Source: JAFMIX01 sp031371425 (lineage in GTDB: Bacteria > Verrucomicrobiota > Verrucomicrobiia > Limisphaerales > JAFMIX01). From it: a stretch of DNA of 23,519 nucleotides. The stretch lies in assembly GCA_031371425.1 (NCBI GenBank), contig JANMJO010000026.1, positions 1 to 23,519 on the forward strand. The letters are read 5' to 3'. The notes under the pieces were generated by a model. The model did no database searches. It saw nothing but the letters and a program-made list of their open reading frames with translations, and was not told the DNA's origin. The position numbers and the translations under genes are program-made. Positions 5,685-13,719 of this stretch are shown one piece after another (position 1 is the first letter of the stretch; each line of letters begins with the position of its first letter).

Positions 5685-8187
5685 GTTGCGCGGGTTGCGG
5701 GCGTTGCTGTTTGCGGTCGGGTTGACGCGACTGGCTGGTGGGCAAGGTCGCCCCGCCGGAACTGCCCCGCGAGGAAAAGGCGGAAGACACGCGCATTGTC
5801 GGACGCGCATTCGTCGGCAATGAGCCGCGTTGCTCCGGCCTGCCCTCGGGTCGGCCACCTTGTGGACGACGCGGGGACTCGGGCCGGCCTTCGCTGCGCT
5901 TTGGCCCGGCAAATCGGCGTTCGCGTTGCGGTCCGCCTTCGCGTTGATTTGGCACAGGTCTGCCTTCACGCGACTGCGGCAACGCGGGCGCGCGGCGCGG
6001 TTGCGCGGAGTATTTGTTTGTAGGAGTCGAGGTGACAAGACTCATACTCGGTTTCGTTTTTGATTTGAGCCTCCTTACGTCGTCTCCTACAGGCATCGAG
6101 GCGAGGCGGAAGTCCACCATCTTTTTGAAGCTGTCTACTTTGGCGATTTGCACCTGCACCTTGTCGCCCAATCGGAACGTGCGCCGGCGGCGGCGGCCGG
6201 TGAGTTGGTTGCGCACGGGGTCGAAGATGTAGAAATCGTCCTCGATGCTGGAGAGGTGCACGAGGCCGCTCATGGTCAGCCCCGGCACGTCCACGAAGAA
6301 GCCGAAGTTGCGGACGTCGGTCACCAATGCGTCGTAGCGCGGCGGCGCGGAGGATTGCAGTTGTGCTTTGAGGTAGGCATAGAGTTTCACGTCTTTGCTG
6401 TCGCGCTCGGCGTCGGCGGAGTTGCGTTCCGTGCCGGAGATGTGTTCAGCGGTTTGCTTGAGCGAATACGTCGCGCCGTGGCTCGCTTGGAACAGCGCGC
6501 GATGCACGACGAGGTCGGCGTAGCGGCGGATGGGCGAGGTGAAGTGGGTGTATTTTTCCTTGGCCAATCCGTAGTGGCCGAGCGGTTCGACATCGTAGCG
6601 AGCGCGCATGAGCGAGCGGAGGAAACCAATCTTGAGCGCCGCGCCGATGGGCAACGTGCCGAGCTTGGCGAGAAGTTTCTGGGGTTCGCCGGGCTTTTCC
6701 AGATTGCCGCACGGGACGTGATGGCTCAAAACATCCTCGCGATATTCCTGGAGGCGGCGCGCGTCGGGTTTCTCGTGGACGCGATAGACGGCGGGCGTCC
6801 GCAAAGCCATGAGGCGCGTGGCGACGGCTTCGTTGGCGAGGAGCATGCATTCTTCGATGAGCTGATGGGAGACGTCGTTCTCCACTTTCTCGATGCGCAG
6901 GATGTGGCCGTGTTCGTCGAGGCGGATTTTCTGCTCGGGGAAATCGAGTTCGAGCGAGCCGGTCTGGAAACGGCGGCGGCGGATTTTTTGCGTGAGCGTA
7001 TTGGCGTCATGCAGCATGCGCTCGATGGCATCCTTCGGCTGGCCTTGCAGCACAGCGAGCACTTCCTTGTAGGTGAAGCGGCGTTGCGAGTGGATGACGG
7101 CGGGATAAAACTTGGTCGCGAGCACACGGCCATCGTCGGCGAGCAGAAACTCGACGCATTTCGTCAGGCGATCCACGCGGGGCTTCAGCGAGCAGAGTTC
7201 GTTGCTCAACGCCTCCGGCAGCATGGGGATGACGCGGTCCACGAGGTAGGTGGAGTTGCCGCGTTTGCGCGCCTCGTCATCAAGCGCGGTGCCGGGCTTG
7301 ACGTAGTGCGAGACGTCGGCGATGTGCACCCAGAGTTTCCATTCATCGCGGGACGCGCGTTGCAGGCAGATGGCGTCGTCGAAATCCTTCGCGTCGTCGG
7401 GGTCAATCGTGACGACTTGGTGCTGGCGGCAATCTTCGCGGCCCGCGAGTTCAGACGAACGGACTTCCGAGCCGATGGCGCGGGCTTCGTCCAAAATGTT
7501 TTTGGGGAAGTGCAGCGGCAGGTCGTATTGGCGCAGCACGGAAAGCATGTCCACACCTTCCGCGTCTGGAGCGCCGAGGACTTCGATGACTTCGCCCTCG
7601 GGGTTGCTGTTGCGCGATTCCCATTCCTGCAATGCCACCACGACCTTGTCGCCGACCTGCGCGGGGCGACCGACATCGCGCGGCTCTGGCACGAGGATGT
7701 CGTGCGGGATGCGCGGGTCGTCGGGCGTGACGTAGAGGAACTGGCGTCCGCGCTGGAGCGTGCCGACGATGTGCGTGCGCTTGCGTTCAAGGATGCGGAT
7801 GACTGTGCCGGTCTCGGCGGCGGGGCGGTCGGGGCGGAGGCCGCGCCCTTTGACATCGCGGCGAACGAGGACGCGGTCTTCGTTGAGCGCGGTGCCGGTG
7901 GCTTCCTGCGGGACGGCGATTTCGCGCAGGCTGGAATCATCGGGCTGGAGAAAGCCTTTGCCCTGCTTGTTAATTTTGATGCGGCCGGGGACGAGGTCGG
8001 CCTCGGAGGATTGGATGTAGCGGTTGCCTTTGGTGCGCATGATGCGGCCGGATTGTTCGAGGGCGCGGAGGGCTGCCTGCAATTCCTGCTGGCGATGCGG
8101 CGGCCACGCGAGCTGTTGCAGGAGTTCGGGGACGTTGGACGGGGCGTAATCCTGACCGCCGAGCAGATTCAAAATTTGTGTTTCCAT
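5638..8187 (-). CDS. rnr: Ribonuclease R (3'-5' exoribonuclease, RNB family)
   Basis: The 849-residue protein processively degrades structured RNA. It has an N-terminal winged-helix region (about 1-65), cold-shock OB folds (about 66-215), and the RNB catalytic domain with the metal-binding cluster DPDDAKDFDDA at 262-272, followed by HIADVSHYVKPGTALD and HFTSPIRRYADLVVHR. An S1 domain lies near 610-695 (YDALVTDVRNFGFFVDVPG). The last ~155 residues are a disordered Arg/Pro/Gly/Gln-rich tail ending GGKKFRR, longer than but similar in kind to the basic tail of the E. coli enzyme. The ATG at 8187 gives a family-like start; the open frame continues upstream only through antisense of hemH. It follows hemH by 38 bases. 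Its 3' end is duplicated beyond the HepT/MntA cassette. Confidence 0.95.
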   Translation of the reverse strand: METQILNLLGGQDYAPSNVPELLQQLAWPPHRQQELQAALRALEQSGRIMRTKGNRYIQSSEADLVPGRIKINKQGKGFLQPDDSSLREIAVPQEATGTALNEDRVLVRRDVKGRGLRPDRPAAETGTVIRILERKRTHIVGTLQRGRQFLYVTPDDPRIPHDILVPEPRDVGRPAQVGDKVVVALQEWESRNSNPEGEVIEVLGAPDAEGVDMLSVLRQYDLPLHFPKNILDEARAIGSEVRSSELAGREDCRQHQVVTIDPDDAKDFDDAICLQRASRDEWKLWVHIADVSHYVKPGTALDDEARKRGNSTYLVDRVIPMLPEALSNELCSLKPRVDRLTKCVEFLLADDGRVLATKFYPAVIHSQRRFTYKEVLAVLQGQPKDAIERMLHDANTLTQKIRRRRFQTGSLELDFPEQKIRLDEHGHILRIEKVENDVSHQLIEECMLLANEAVATRLMALRTPAVYRVHEKPDARRLQEYREDVLSHHVPCGNLEKPGEPQKLLAKLGTLPIGAALKIGFLRSLMRARYDVEPLGHYGLAKEKYTHFTSPIRRYADLVVHRALFQASHGATYSLKQTAEHISGTERNSADAERDSKDVKLYAYLKAQLQSSAPPRYDALVTDVRNFGFFVDVPGLTMSGLVHLSSIEDDFYIFDPVRNQLTGRRRRRTFRLGDKVQVQIAKVDSFKKMVDFRLASMPVGDDVRRLKSKTKPSMSLVTSTPTNKYSAQPRRAPALPQSREGRPVPNQREGGPQRERRFAGPKRSEGRPESPRRPQGGRPEGRPEQRGSLPTNARPTMRVSSAFSSRGSSGGATLPTSQSRQPDRKQQRPQPAQPRRQFPKSGGKKFRR

Positions 8188-8225
8188 AAAAATACGATGC
8201 GTTGGTGGGTGCGATAAAGTTGAGA

Positions 8226-9239
8226 TCAGGTTTTGAGGAATTGCGCGGTCATGTTCTCCAGCGCGGCAATCCACGCGGGATGCTCGTTCATGCAGGGGAT
8301 GCAGGTGAACTCCTTGCCGCTCGCCGCCATGAAATCCTCGCAGCCGCGCATGCCGATCTCCTCGATCGTCTCCAAGCAGTCGGAGACGAACGCGGGGCAG
8401 ATCACGAGCATCCGCTTCTTGCCCACTTGCGCGAGCCGCACCAATTCGTAATCGGTGTAGGGCTTCAGCCACGGGTCTTTGCCGAGCCGCGATTGGAACG
8501 AGACGGAATATTTTTCCGCCGACACGCCCGCCAGCTTCACGAACGCCGCAGTCGTGGCGAAGCATTGCGCGCGATAGCACATCGCGTGCGCCGGACTGGC
8601 GACCTCGCAGCAGTTCTGCACCTTGAGGCAATGGCAGCCCGTCGTGTCCGACTTGCGCAAGTGTCGTTCTGGAATGCCGTGATAGCTGAACAGCAGATGA
8701 TCGTAGTCCTGCTTGAGAAAATCCGCCGCACTCGCCACCAATGCCGCGATGTAATCTGGCCGGTCGTAATACGGCGGCTGCACCGTGAGCTTCATCTGCG
8801 GCGCAAGTTTCGCCACGACTTCCTGCACGCGCACCACGGCGCTCTCGAAGCTCGACATCGCGAAGTGCGGGAACATCGGGATCAGCAGGACATCCGAGAC
8901 GCCCTTGCCTGCGAGGCTTTTCACGGCGGACTCGATGGAGGGATTCTGGTAACGCATCGCCAATTCCACCGGCACGGGCACGCGGGCTTGCAATTGTTTC
9001 TGCACGTTGCGGCTCGTCACGACCAGCGGCGAGCCGTCCTTGGTCCAGATCTGTTCGTAGGCGTGGCCGGTTTCCTTGGGACGGCTGATGAGTATCATGC
9101 CCACGATGCACCGCCGCAGCGGCCACGCCGTGTCGAGCACGCGGCCGTCCATGAGAAATTGATTCAGATACCGCCGCACGTCCGGGACGGACGGCGAATC
9201 GGGCGAACCAAGATTGACCAGCAAGATTGCTTTACTCAT
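8226..9239 (-). CDS. hemH: Ferrochelatase
   Basis: HemH inserts Fe2+ into protoporphyrin IX, the last step of heme synthesis. The 337-residue protein has the family start AILLVNLGSPDSP, the YEQIWTKDGSPL segment, the catalytic His187 in FSYHGIPERH, and the C-terminal CPAFVSDCLETIEEIG with the conserved acidic residues. A Cys-rich stretch (CHCLKVQNCC near 203-212) follows the catalytic His; some ferrochelatases carry an iron-sulphur cluster, but I cannot tell whether these Cys bind one. The ATG at 9239 gives MSKAILLVNLG; residues upstream in frame come from the CACAGAT repeat. It lies between hemG and rnr. Confidence 0.95.
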   Translation of the reverse strand: MSKAILLVNLGSPDSPSVPDVRRYLNQFLMDGRVLDTAWPLRRCIVGMILISRPKETGHAYEQIWTKDGSPLVVTSRNVQKQLQARVPVPVELAMRYQNPSIESAVKSLAGKGVSDVLLIPMFPHFAMSSFESAVVRVQEVVAKLAPQMKLTVQPPYYDRPDYIAALVASAADFLKQDYDHLLFSYHGIPERHLRKSDTTGCHCLKVQNCCEVASPAHAMCYRAQCFATTAAFVKLAGVSAEKYSVSFQSRLGKDPWLKPYTDYELVRLAQVGKKRMLVICPAFVSDCLETIEEIGMRGCEDFMAASGKEFTCIPCMNEHPAWIAALENMTAQFLKT

Positions 9240-9247
9240 AAAAAACC

Positions 9248-9330
9248 AGCCACAGATAAACACAGATGGACACAGATTCAAAAATTCTTTTCGGAAATTA
9301 TCTGTGTTTCATCTGTGCCCATCTGTGGCT
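9248..9330. repeat. Iterated CACAGAT hairpin, hemG/hemH junction
   Basis: The left arm has three CACAGAT words 10 bp apart after AGC. The right arm, at 9300-9330, is the inverted equivalent (ATCTGTG words ending in GTGGCT). It fills nearly the whole gap between hemG and hemH, and its outer TAG is the stop codon of hemG. There is no T-run after it in the direction of transcription typical of a terminator. Confidence 0.85.
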
Positions 9331-10699
9331 AAAGAAATTTTCCGACGCGCTCCGCGATGTTGACACCCGACACAATCGAGTCGCTCAACGAAACGCCGTC
9401 GCGATAATGCCCCGCGAGAAACAAGCCCGGCGCGCGCTCTTCGGCCAAGCCCATCAGCTCGCGATATTTGCCGTAGCCGACGTTGTATTGCGGAATCGCC
9501 TTCGGCCAGAAAACGCTGTGCGCGAACACCGGCTTGCCCCGCACGCCGAGCAGCACACGCAAATCCTCCTGCACCAGCGCAGACAATTCCGCCGGCGACT
9601 TCGACGCCAGCTCCGGCTGCCGCTCACCGCCGACGTAGCTCGTGAGCGTGAGATGGCCTGCAGGCGCGCGGTTGGGAAACAACGCCGAGGAGAAAATCGT
9701 GCCGAGAATGTTGAAGCCCTCGATGCCAGGAATCAACATGCCGAAACCAGCGCACGCGTGCGCCACATCCTCGCGCCGGAAACCCAGCACCACGCTCGCC
9801 ACCGGCGGATAGCGGATTTCCGACAGCGATGACAAATCCACCGGCTGATACGCCTCAATCTTCAGCTCCGCCAAGCGATAGCCCGTGCCGCAATAAACCA
9901 CCGCGCTGTGTTCGGTGTGGCTTTCGCTGCCGTGCGCGCGCCAGTCGAGCCGCCAGCCTTCGGTCGTCTCCGTGAGTTTGGTGACGGCGGTGTGGAGGCG
10001 GACGGCCTCGCCAAGTTGCCGCGCCAGTTCGTCCGGCAACACCTGCAAGCCTTCGTCGAAAGAAAACTTCGGCGCGCGATCCTTCGCCACCTCGCCAGAT
10101 TTCCGCCGCGCCCACGCGCCGAAAATCTGACCCTTGATCATCGAGCCATAGTTGTCCTCCAGCGCCTTGAGCTTGGGGAAAGCGTGCGTCAGCGAAAGTT
10201 TTTTGGGATCGCCCGCGTAAATGCCGGCGACGAGCGCATCAATCGCGTTGTCCAAAAACTCCCGGTTGAAGCGGCGCACCACGAATTCGCCGATGCTCTC
10301 CTCCACGCCATCGCGACGCGGCCTGATGAACGGCTCGCGCAGCACGGCGAGCTTGGCCTTGGCGGTGAACAGCGGCGTGGTGAAAAAACCGAGTGGCGAA
10401 CCGGGCATCGCGATGGGGCGATTGTAGCGGACGACGTAGCGCGCCCCGGCCTTCGGATCGGGATCGAGCCGGCGCGATTGCAGGCCGGCATCGCGGACGA
10501 GCTGGCCGATCTTGGGCGAGGTTTCGAGCAGCGTGTTCGGCCCGAACTCGGCGAGAAAACCCTCCATGCGCTGCGACTGGATGACGCCGCCGACGCGCCC
10601 GCTGGCCTCATAAACCGTGACCGGCACGCCCGCACGCTTCAAATAAAACGCCGCCGTCAATCCCGTGATACCAGCCCCGATGATGGCGACAGATTTCAT
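9329..10699 (-). CDS. hemG: Protoporphyrinogen oxidase (HemY-type, FAD-dependent)
   Basis: The 456-residue flavoprotein oxidises protoporphyrinogen IX to protoporphyrin IX. The FAD-binding Rossmann motif IIGAGITGLTAA starts at residue 6, with Glu31 at the end of the second strand and the GRVGGVIQS motif at 34-42. The C-terminal FAD motif GLFLAGHYRDGVSLSDSIVSG is characteristic of HemY-type enzymes; MKSVAIIGAG supports the ATG at 10699. It is of the oxygen-using type called HemY in Bacillus (hemG in many annotations), not the flavodoxin-like E. coli HemG. It sits between hemN and hemH in pathway order. The stop TAG is the first part of the adjacent CACAGAT repeat. Confidence 0.93.
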   Translation of the reverse strand: MKSVAIIGAGITGLTAAFYLKRAGVPVTVYEASGRVGGVIQSQRMEGFLAEFGPNTLLETSPKIGQLVRDAGLQSRRLDPDPKAGARYVVRYNRPIAMPGSPLGFFTTPLFTAKAKLAVLREPFIRPRRDGVEESIGEFVVRRFNREFLDNAIDALVAGIYAGDPKKLSLTHAFPKLKALEDNYGSMIKGQIFGAWARRKSGEVAKDRAPKFSFDEGLQVLPDELARQLGEAVRLHTAVTKLTETTEGWRLDWRAHGSESHTEHSAVVYCGTGYRLAELKIEAYQPVDLSSLSEIRYPPVASVVLGFRREDVAHACAGFGMLIPGIEGFNILGTIFSSALFPNRAPAGHLTLTSYVGGERQPELASKSPAELSALVQEDLRVLLGVRGKPVFAHSVFWPKAIPQYNVGYGKYRELMGLAEERAPGLFLAGHYRDGVSLSDSIVSGVNIAERVGKFL

Positions 10700-10711
10700 C
10701 CAAATATTCCT

Positions 10712-10796
10712 GGCCACAGATGAAACACGGATGAAACACAGATGAAAATTCCATGCCGTGACAAATCTGTGTTCAATCTGTGTTTCATCTGTGGCT
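10712..10796. repeat. Iterated CACAGAT hairpin, hemN/hemG junction
   Basis: CACAGAT/CACGGAT words recur at about 11-bp spacing in the left arm (10714 onward), and as inverted ATCTGTG words at 10765-10796. The arms are near-complementary over about 35 bp. It is the same family as the 9248-9330 element but not identical, so it is a diverged or independently built member. The hemN stop lies seven bases beyond the arm. Confidence 0.85.
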
Positions 10797-10802
10797 AAAA
10801 AA

Positions 10803-12179
10803 TTAAATCGTCTTCGAGTGCCGCCGCTCGTTCGGCGCGCCGAGGGTGTTGTCGAAACACATTGCGATGTTGCGAATGAAGAGGCGGCCAGCGTCGGTGA
10901 TTTCCATGCCCGTTGGAGAGAATTTCACCAGGCCGTCGGCGGCGAAGGGCGCGAGGGAGGCAAGTTCGGCGGCGAAGTGCTGCTCGAAGTTGATGCCGAG
11001 CTTTTGCGACATGGCGGGGAAGTCGAGCGAAAGATCGCACATGGCGCGCATGATGGTTTCGCGGCGGATCTTGTCCTCGTCGGATAAAAAATACGCGCGG
11101 TGCAGCGGCACGTTTCCGGCGTCCACGGCTTCCTGCCACTTGGGCAGCTCCTTCTCGTTCTGCCAATAGACATCGGGCGTCTGCGAAACAGCACTCATGC
11201 CGAACGCGTAGATGTCCGACCCGGCGCGCGTGCTGTAGCCCTGGAAATTCCGCTGAAGCTGCTTGTTGCGCTGCGCCACGGCGAGTTCGTCGTTCGGCTT
11301 CGCGAAATGGTCCATGCCGATATAGACGTATTGGTCGTCCGCCGTGAGCCGTTCGATGACGAGCTTCAGGACTTCGAGTTTGGATTCGGGCGTGGGCAGG
11401 ACTTCTTGCTCCAAGATTTTTTGCGCGGGCTTGATCCACGGCACGTGCGCGTAGCTGAACACGGCGAGGCGGTCGGGTTTCATTTCCAGCACGGTGTCGA
11501 GGGTCTCGTTGAACGTGTCGGGTGTCTGGTGCGGCAGGCCGTAGATCAAATCAAGGTTGATCGAGCCAAAGCCGAGTTCGCGCATCCAATCCATCGCCTG
11601 CTGCGTCATCTCGCGCGGCTGGATGCGGTGGATCGCCTCCTGAACCTTGGGATTGAAATCCTGCACGCCCATCGAGGCGCGGTTGAAACCAATCTCGCGC
11701 AGTGCGACGAGGTGTTCGCGCGTGAGCCGGCGCGGGTCAACTTCCACGCTCGCCTCGATGTCGGGCGCGAAGGTGAAATGCTTGTGGATGATCTCGCCGA
11801 GGCGGCGGATTTCGTCGGGCCGCAAGAAGGTGGGCGAGCCGCCGCCGAAGTGGAGTTGCACGGTCTTTCGGTCTTGGTGCAGGCGCGGCGCCATGCGTGC
11901 CACTTCCCGTCCGAGTGCTTCGATGTAGCCCACGCCTTTGTCGTGGTTGAGCGTGATGACGGTGGTGCAGCCGCAGAACCAGCAGAGCGTCTCGCAGAAC
12001 GGGATGTGAAAATATACCGAGAGGTCGCGCGGCGCGCGGTTGTTGTCCTCGATCTTCGCGGCGAGCTGTTCCCACGTCACGGCGTCGGTGAATTTCGTCG
12101 CCGGCGGATAGCTGGTGTAGCGCGGCCCGGCCACGTTGTATTTTTTCACCAGATCAAGATCTACGTTCAGCGTTTTCAT
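10803..12179 (-). CDS. hemN: Oxygen-independent coproporphyrinogen III oxidase
   Basis: The 458-residue radical SAM enzyme converts coproporphyrinogen III to protoporphyrinogen IX. The cluster motif is CETLCWFCGC at 62-71, i.e. CX3CX2CXC, the form specific to true HemN rather than HemW. Other family marks are NVAGPRYTSYPPATKF (15-30), VSVYFHIPF-like DLSVYFHIPF, FGGGSPTFL, and SVEVDPRRLT. The C-terminal HemN domain includes MRAMCDLSLDF. Full length. The ATG at 12179 gives MKTLNVDLDLVKKYNVAGPRYTSYP, consistent with the family. It follows hemE across a gap filled by a nested repeat. The operon pairs this anaerobic enzyme with an aerobic-type HemG. Confidence 0.95.
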   Translation of the reverse strand: MKTLNVDLDLVKKYNVAGPRYTSYPPATKFTDAVTWEQLAAKIEDNNRAPRDLSVYFHIPFCETLCWFCGCTTVITLNHDKGVGYIEALGREVARMAPRLHQDRKTVQLHFGGGSPTFLRPDEIRRLGEIIHKHFTFAPDIEASVEVDPRRLTREHLVALREIGFNRASMGVQDFNPKVQEAIHRIQPREMTQQAMDWMRELGFGSINLDLIYGLPHQTPDTFNETLDTVLEMKPDRLAVFSYAHVPWIKPAQKILEQEVLPTPESKLEVLKLVIERLTADDQYVYIGMDHFAKPNDELAVAQRNKQLQRNFQGYSTRAGSDIYAFGMSAVSQTPDVYWQNEKELPKWQEAVDAGNVPLHRAYFLSDEDKIRRETIMRAMCDLSLDFPAMSQKLGINFEQHFAAELASLAPFAADGLVKFSPTGMEITDAGRLFIRNIAMCFDNTLGAPNERRHSKTI

Positions 12180-12193
12180 GTGGCAGAAATTTC

Positions 12194-12351
12194 AACCACG
12201 AATGGACACGAATGGACACGAATAAATGCAAAGCCGGTAGGGCGCGTCACTCCGTGCGCGCCGTCGGCTGACTGACCAAGCCCGGTGCGCCCGGAGTGAC
12301 GCGCCCCACCACTGCAATTCCATTCGTGTGAATTCGTGTTCATTCGTGGTT
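12194..12351. repeat. Iterated CACGAAT hairpin, hemE/hemN junction
   Basis: The left arm starts AACCACGAATGG and has three CACGAAT words 10 bp apart. The right arm (12321-12351) is its inverted equivalent, ending GTGGTT. It has the architecture of the CACAGAT hairpins but uses a different word. The interior contains an unrelated palindrome at 12236-12310. The right arm overlaps the hemE 3' end: its CAC-GAA-TGA supplies the last two residues and the stop codon. Confidence 0.85.
12236..12310. repeat. Nested 75-bp palindrome inside the CACGAAT hairpin
   Basis: The arms 12236-12254 and 12292-12310 are inverted copies over 19 bp with one mismatch; the core GGGCGCGTCACTCCG is exact. It sits in the loop of the CACGAAT element, as if one repeat had inserted into another. 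Confidence 0.85.
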
Positions 12352-13470
12352 TTTAACAGTCTCCACCAGCGCGGCAATGTTCTCCAGCTTCGCACCCGGC
12401 GTCAAACCGTGGCCGAGATTGAAAATGTGTCCAGCCCTGCCCCGCATGGCTTCGAGCACTTTCTTCGTCTCGGCTGCAACCGCGTCCGGCGTGCTGTCAC
12501 TCAGAAAACTCGGCGCGAGATTTCCCTGCATGGCGATGTGCGCGGGAATAATTTTCCGCGCCTCGGCCAGCGAGGTCTGCCAGTCAATGCCGATGACGTT
12601 CGCGCCGCTGGCGATGAGGTCAGGCCAGTTGCCGTGCGTGCCGAGCGAAAATTGGATGATGGACGGAGCGCCGGGTTGGAGTTCGCGCATTAGCGTGTCC
12701 CCCGAACAAGCTGAAGCTTGAACTCCAACGGAACACGCCGGCTTGGAAATCGGCGCTCCAAGCTGGGCGATGATGTCCCGCATCCACCGCCCGCTCGCCT
12801 CCTGAAATTCCGTCGGCGCGAGGTGTCCGCCGTGGCTGTCGAAAATCTGCACCGCGTCCACGCCCGTCGCGATCTGCATCTGCAAATACGCGGTGATGGC
12901 GGCGGTCAGTTTCTCGGCGAGCGCAAAATATGTTTTCGGATCTTCGCGGAAGAGTTGGAGCGCACGACTGTATTTTGGAACGCTCGCGCCTTCCATCATG
13001 AACGTGGCCAGCGTCCACGGCGAACCGCTGAAGCCAATGAGCGCGGTGTCGTCGCCGAGTTCCTTGCGGAGCAGCCGCAGCGCCTTGTCCACGTAGCTCA
13101 ACCGCTCGACGACGCGCTCGACGGAAAGTTTTTCGATGTCCGCCTTGCTCGTCACGGCGAAGTCCATTTGCAGACCGCCGGTTTCCTTGAAGTGATACGT
13201 CTGCCCCAGCGCCTCGGGGATGACGAGGATGTCGCTGAATAAAATCGCGGCGTCGAAGCCGAAGCGTCGCACCGGCTGGAGCGTGACCTCGACGGCGAGC
13301 TCGGGATTCTGCACGAGCTGGACGAAGGTGTGGGTCTCCTTGAGCTTGCGGTATTCGGGCAACGCGCGCCCGGCCTGGCGCATGAGCCACACGGGCGGGC
13401 GGTCAACCGGCTGGCAGTTCGCGGCGCGGACGAAGCGCTGGCGGGCGGTGAGTTTGGTGTTGGTGGTCAT
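12340..13470 (-). CDS. hemE: Uroporphyrinogen decarboxylase with in-frame repeat insertion
   Basis: HemE decarboxylates uroporphyrinogen III to coproporphyrinogen III. The 376-residue protein is longer than the usual ~340-355. The active-site motif RQAGRALPEYR is at 31-41 and the catalytic Asp80 in ILFSDILVIPEALG. FSGSPWTLATFMMEG (147-161) and GTHGNWPDLIASGANVIGIDW (277-297) follow. Residues about 239-268, between QLGAP and IIQFSLG, have no family counterpart and coincide with a palindromic repeat (12665-12759); the flanking motifs stay in frame. The C-terminal His-Glu and the stop come from the CACGAAT repeat. It is the first gene of the heme operon, after the rplI terminator; the intervening 13471-13659 should hold its promoter, though I cannot define one. 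Confidence 0.94.
   Translation of the reverse strand: MTTNTKLTARQRFVRAANCQPVDRPPVWLMRQAGRALPEYRKLKETHTFVQLVQNPELAVEVTLQPVRRFGFDAAILFSDILVIPEALGQTYHFKETGGLQMDFAVTSKADIEKLSVERVVERLSYVDKALRLLRKELGDDTALIGFSGSPWTLATFMMEGASVPKYSRALQLFREDPKTYFALAEKLTAAITAYLQMQIATGVDAVQIFDSHGGHLAPTEFQEASGRWMRDIIAQLGAPISKPACSVGVQASACSGDTLMRELQPGAPSIIQFSLGTHGNWPDLIASGANVIGIDWQTSLAEARKIIPAHIAMQGNLAPSFLSDSTPDAVAAETKKVLEAMRGRAGHIFNLGHGLTPGAKLENIAALVETVKNHE
12665..12759. repeat. Palindromic repeat translated within hemE
   Basis: Outer arms GGAGCGCC (12665-12672) and GGCGCTCC (12752-12759), and inner arms GTTGGAGTTC (12675-12684) and GAACTCCAAC (12720-12729), are exact inverted pairs. Beside the inner right arm AAGCTGAAGCTT forms a further small hairpin. 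The element maps onto the extra ~30 residues of HemE, including two Cys, and keeps the frame. Confidence 0.75.
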
Positions 13471-13659
13471 TCAATGCCGCGCGGCTGAAGGCGGAAAAAT
13501 CGTCGCTCCGGGGCGTTGCAAGCTCGCTTCATGTAACAGAACCGGCGTGATTTGAACAGACATTATCCCCTGTCGTAGCGGTGATATCCGCCGCTTGTCT
13601 GTCATTCCAAAACCCGATGTGTCCGTGTCGGTATTGGCGGGGTTGCTTGGCTGCTTGGC

Positions 13660-13698
13660 AAAAAAAAACCGGGCGGAGGCTCGGAAGCCATCCGCCCG
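13660..13698 (-). terminator. Strong intrinsic terminator after rplI
   Basis: On the minus strand CGGGCGGA (13698-13691) and, after a one-base bulge, GGCT pair with AGCC and TCCGCCCG (ending 13670) around a 4-base loop. Two bases after TCCGCCCG comes a run of nine T (13668-13660). It lies 21 bases past the rplI stop and separates the translation operon from the heme operon. Confidence 0.9.
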
Positions 13699-13719
13699 AA
13701 TGAATTATTTTGCCGCAGC

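Noticed and set aside
6148..8217. 689-residue open frame on the plus strand
   Set aside because: It is antisense to rnr, which has full RNase R motifs; the product is Ala/Val/Glu/Arg-rich with no recognisable domain, as expected from GC-rich codon shadows.
11100..12275. 391-residue open frame on the plus strand
   Set aside because: It is antisense to hemN and runs into the repeat between hemN and hemE; no motif.
9248..12351. Possible CRISPR array from the short repeated words
   Set aside because: The repeated units are 7 bases with 3-base spacers arranged as inverted arms; there are no 25-40 bp repeats with unique spacers and no cas genes.
13471..13659. Possible small RNA or tRNA in the hemE/rplI gap
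   Set aside because: No tRNA cloverleaf, T-arm consensus or promoter-terminator pair could be seen; only a weak GCGGTGATATCCGC-type hairpin near 13580.
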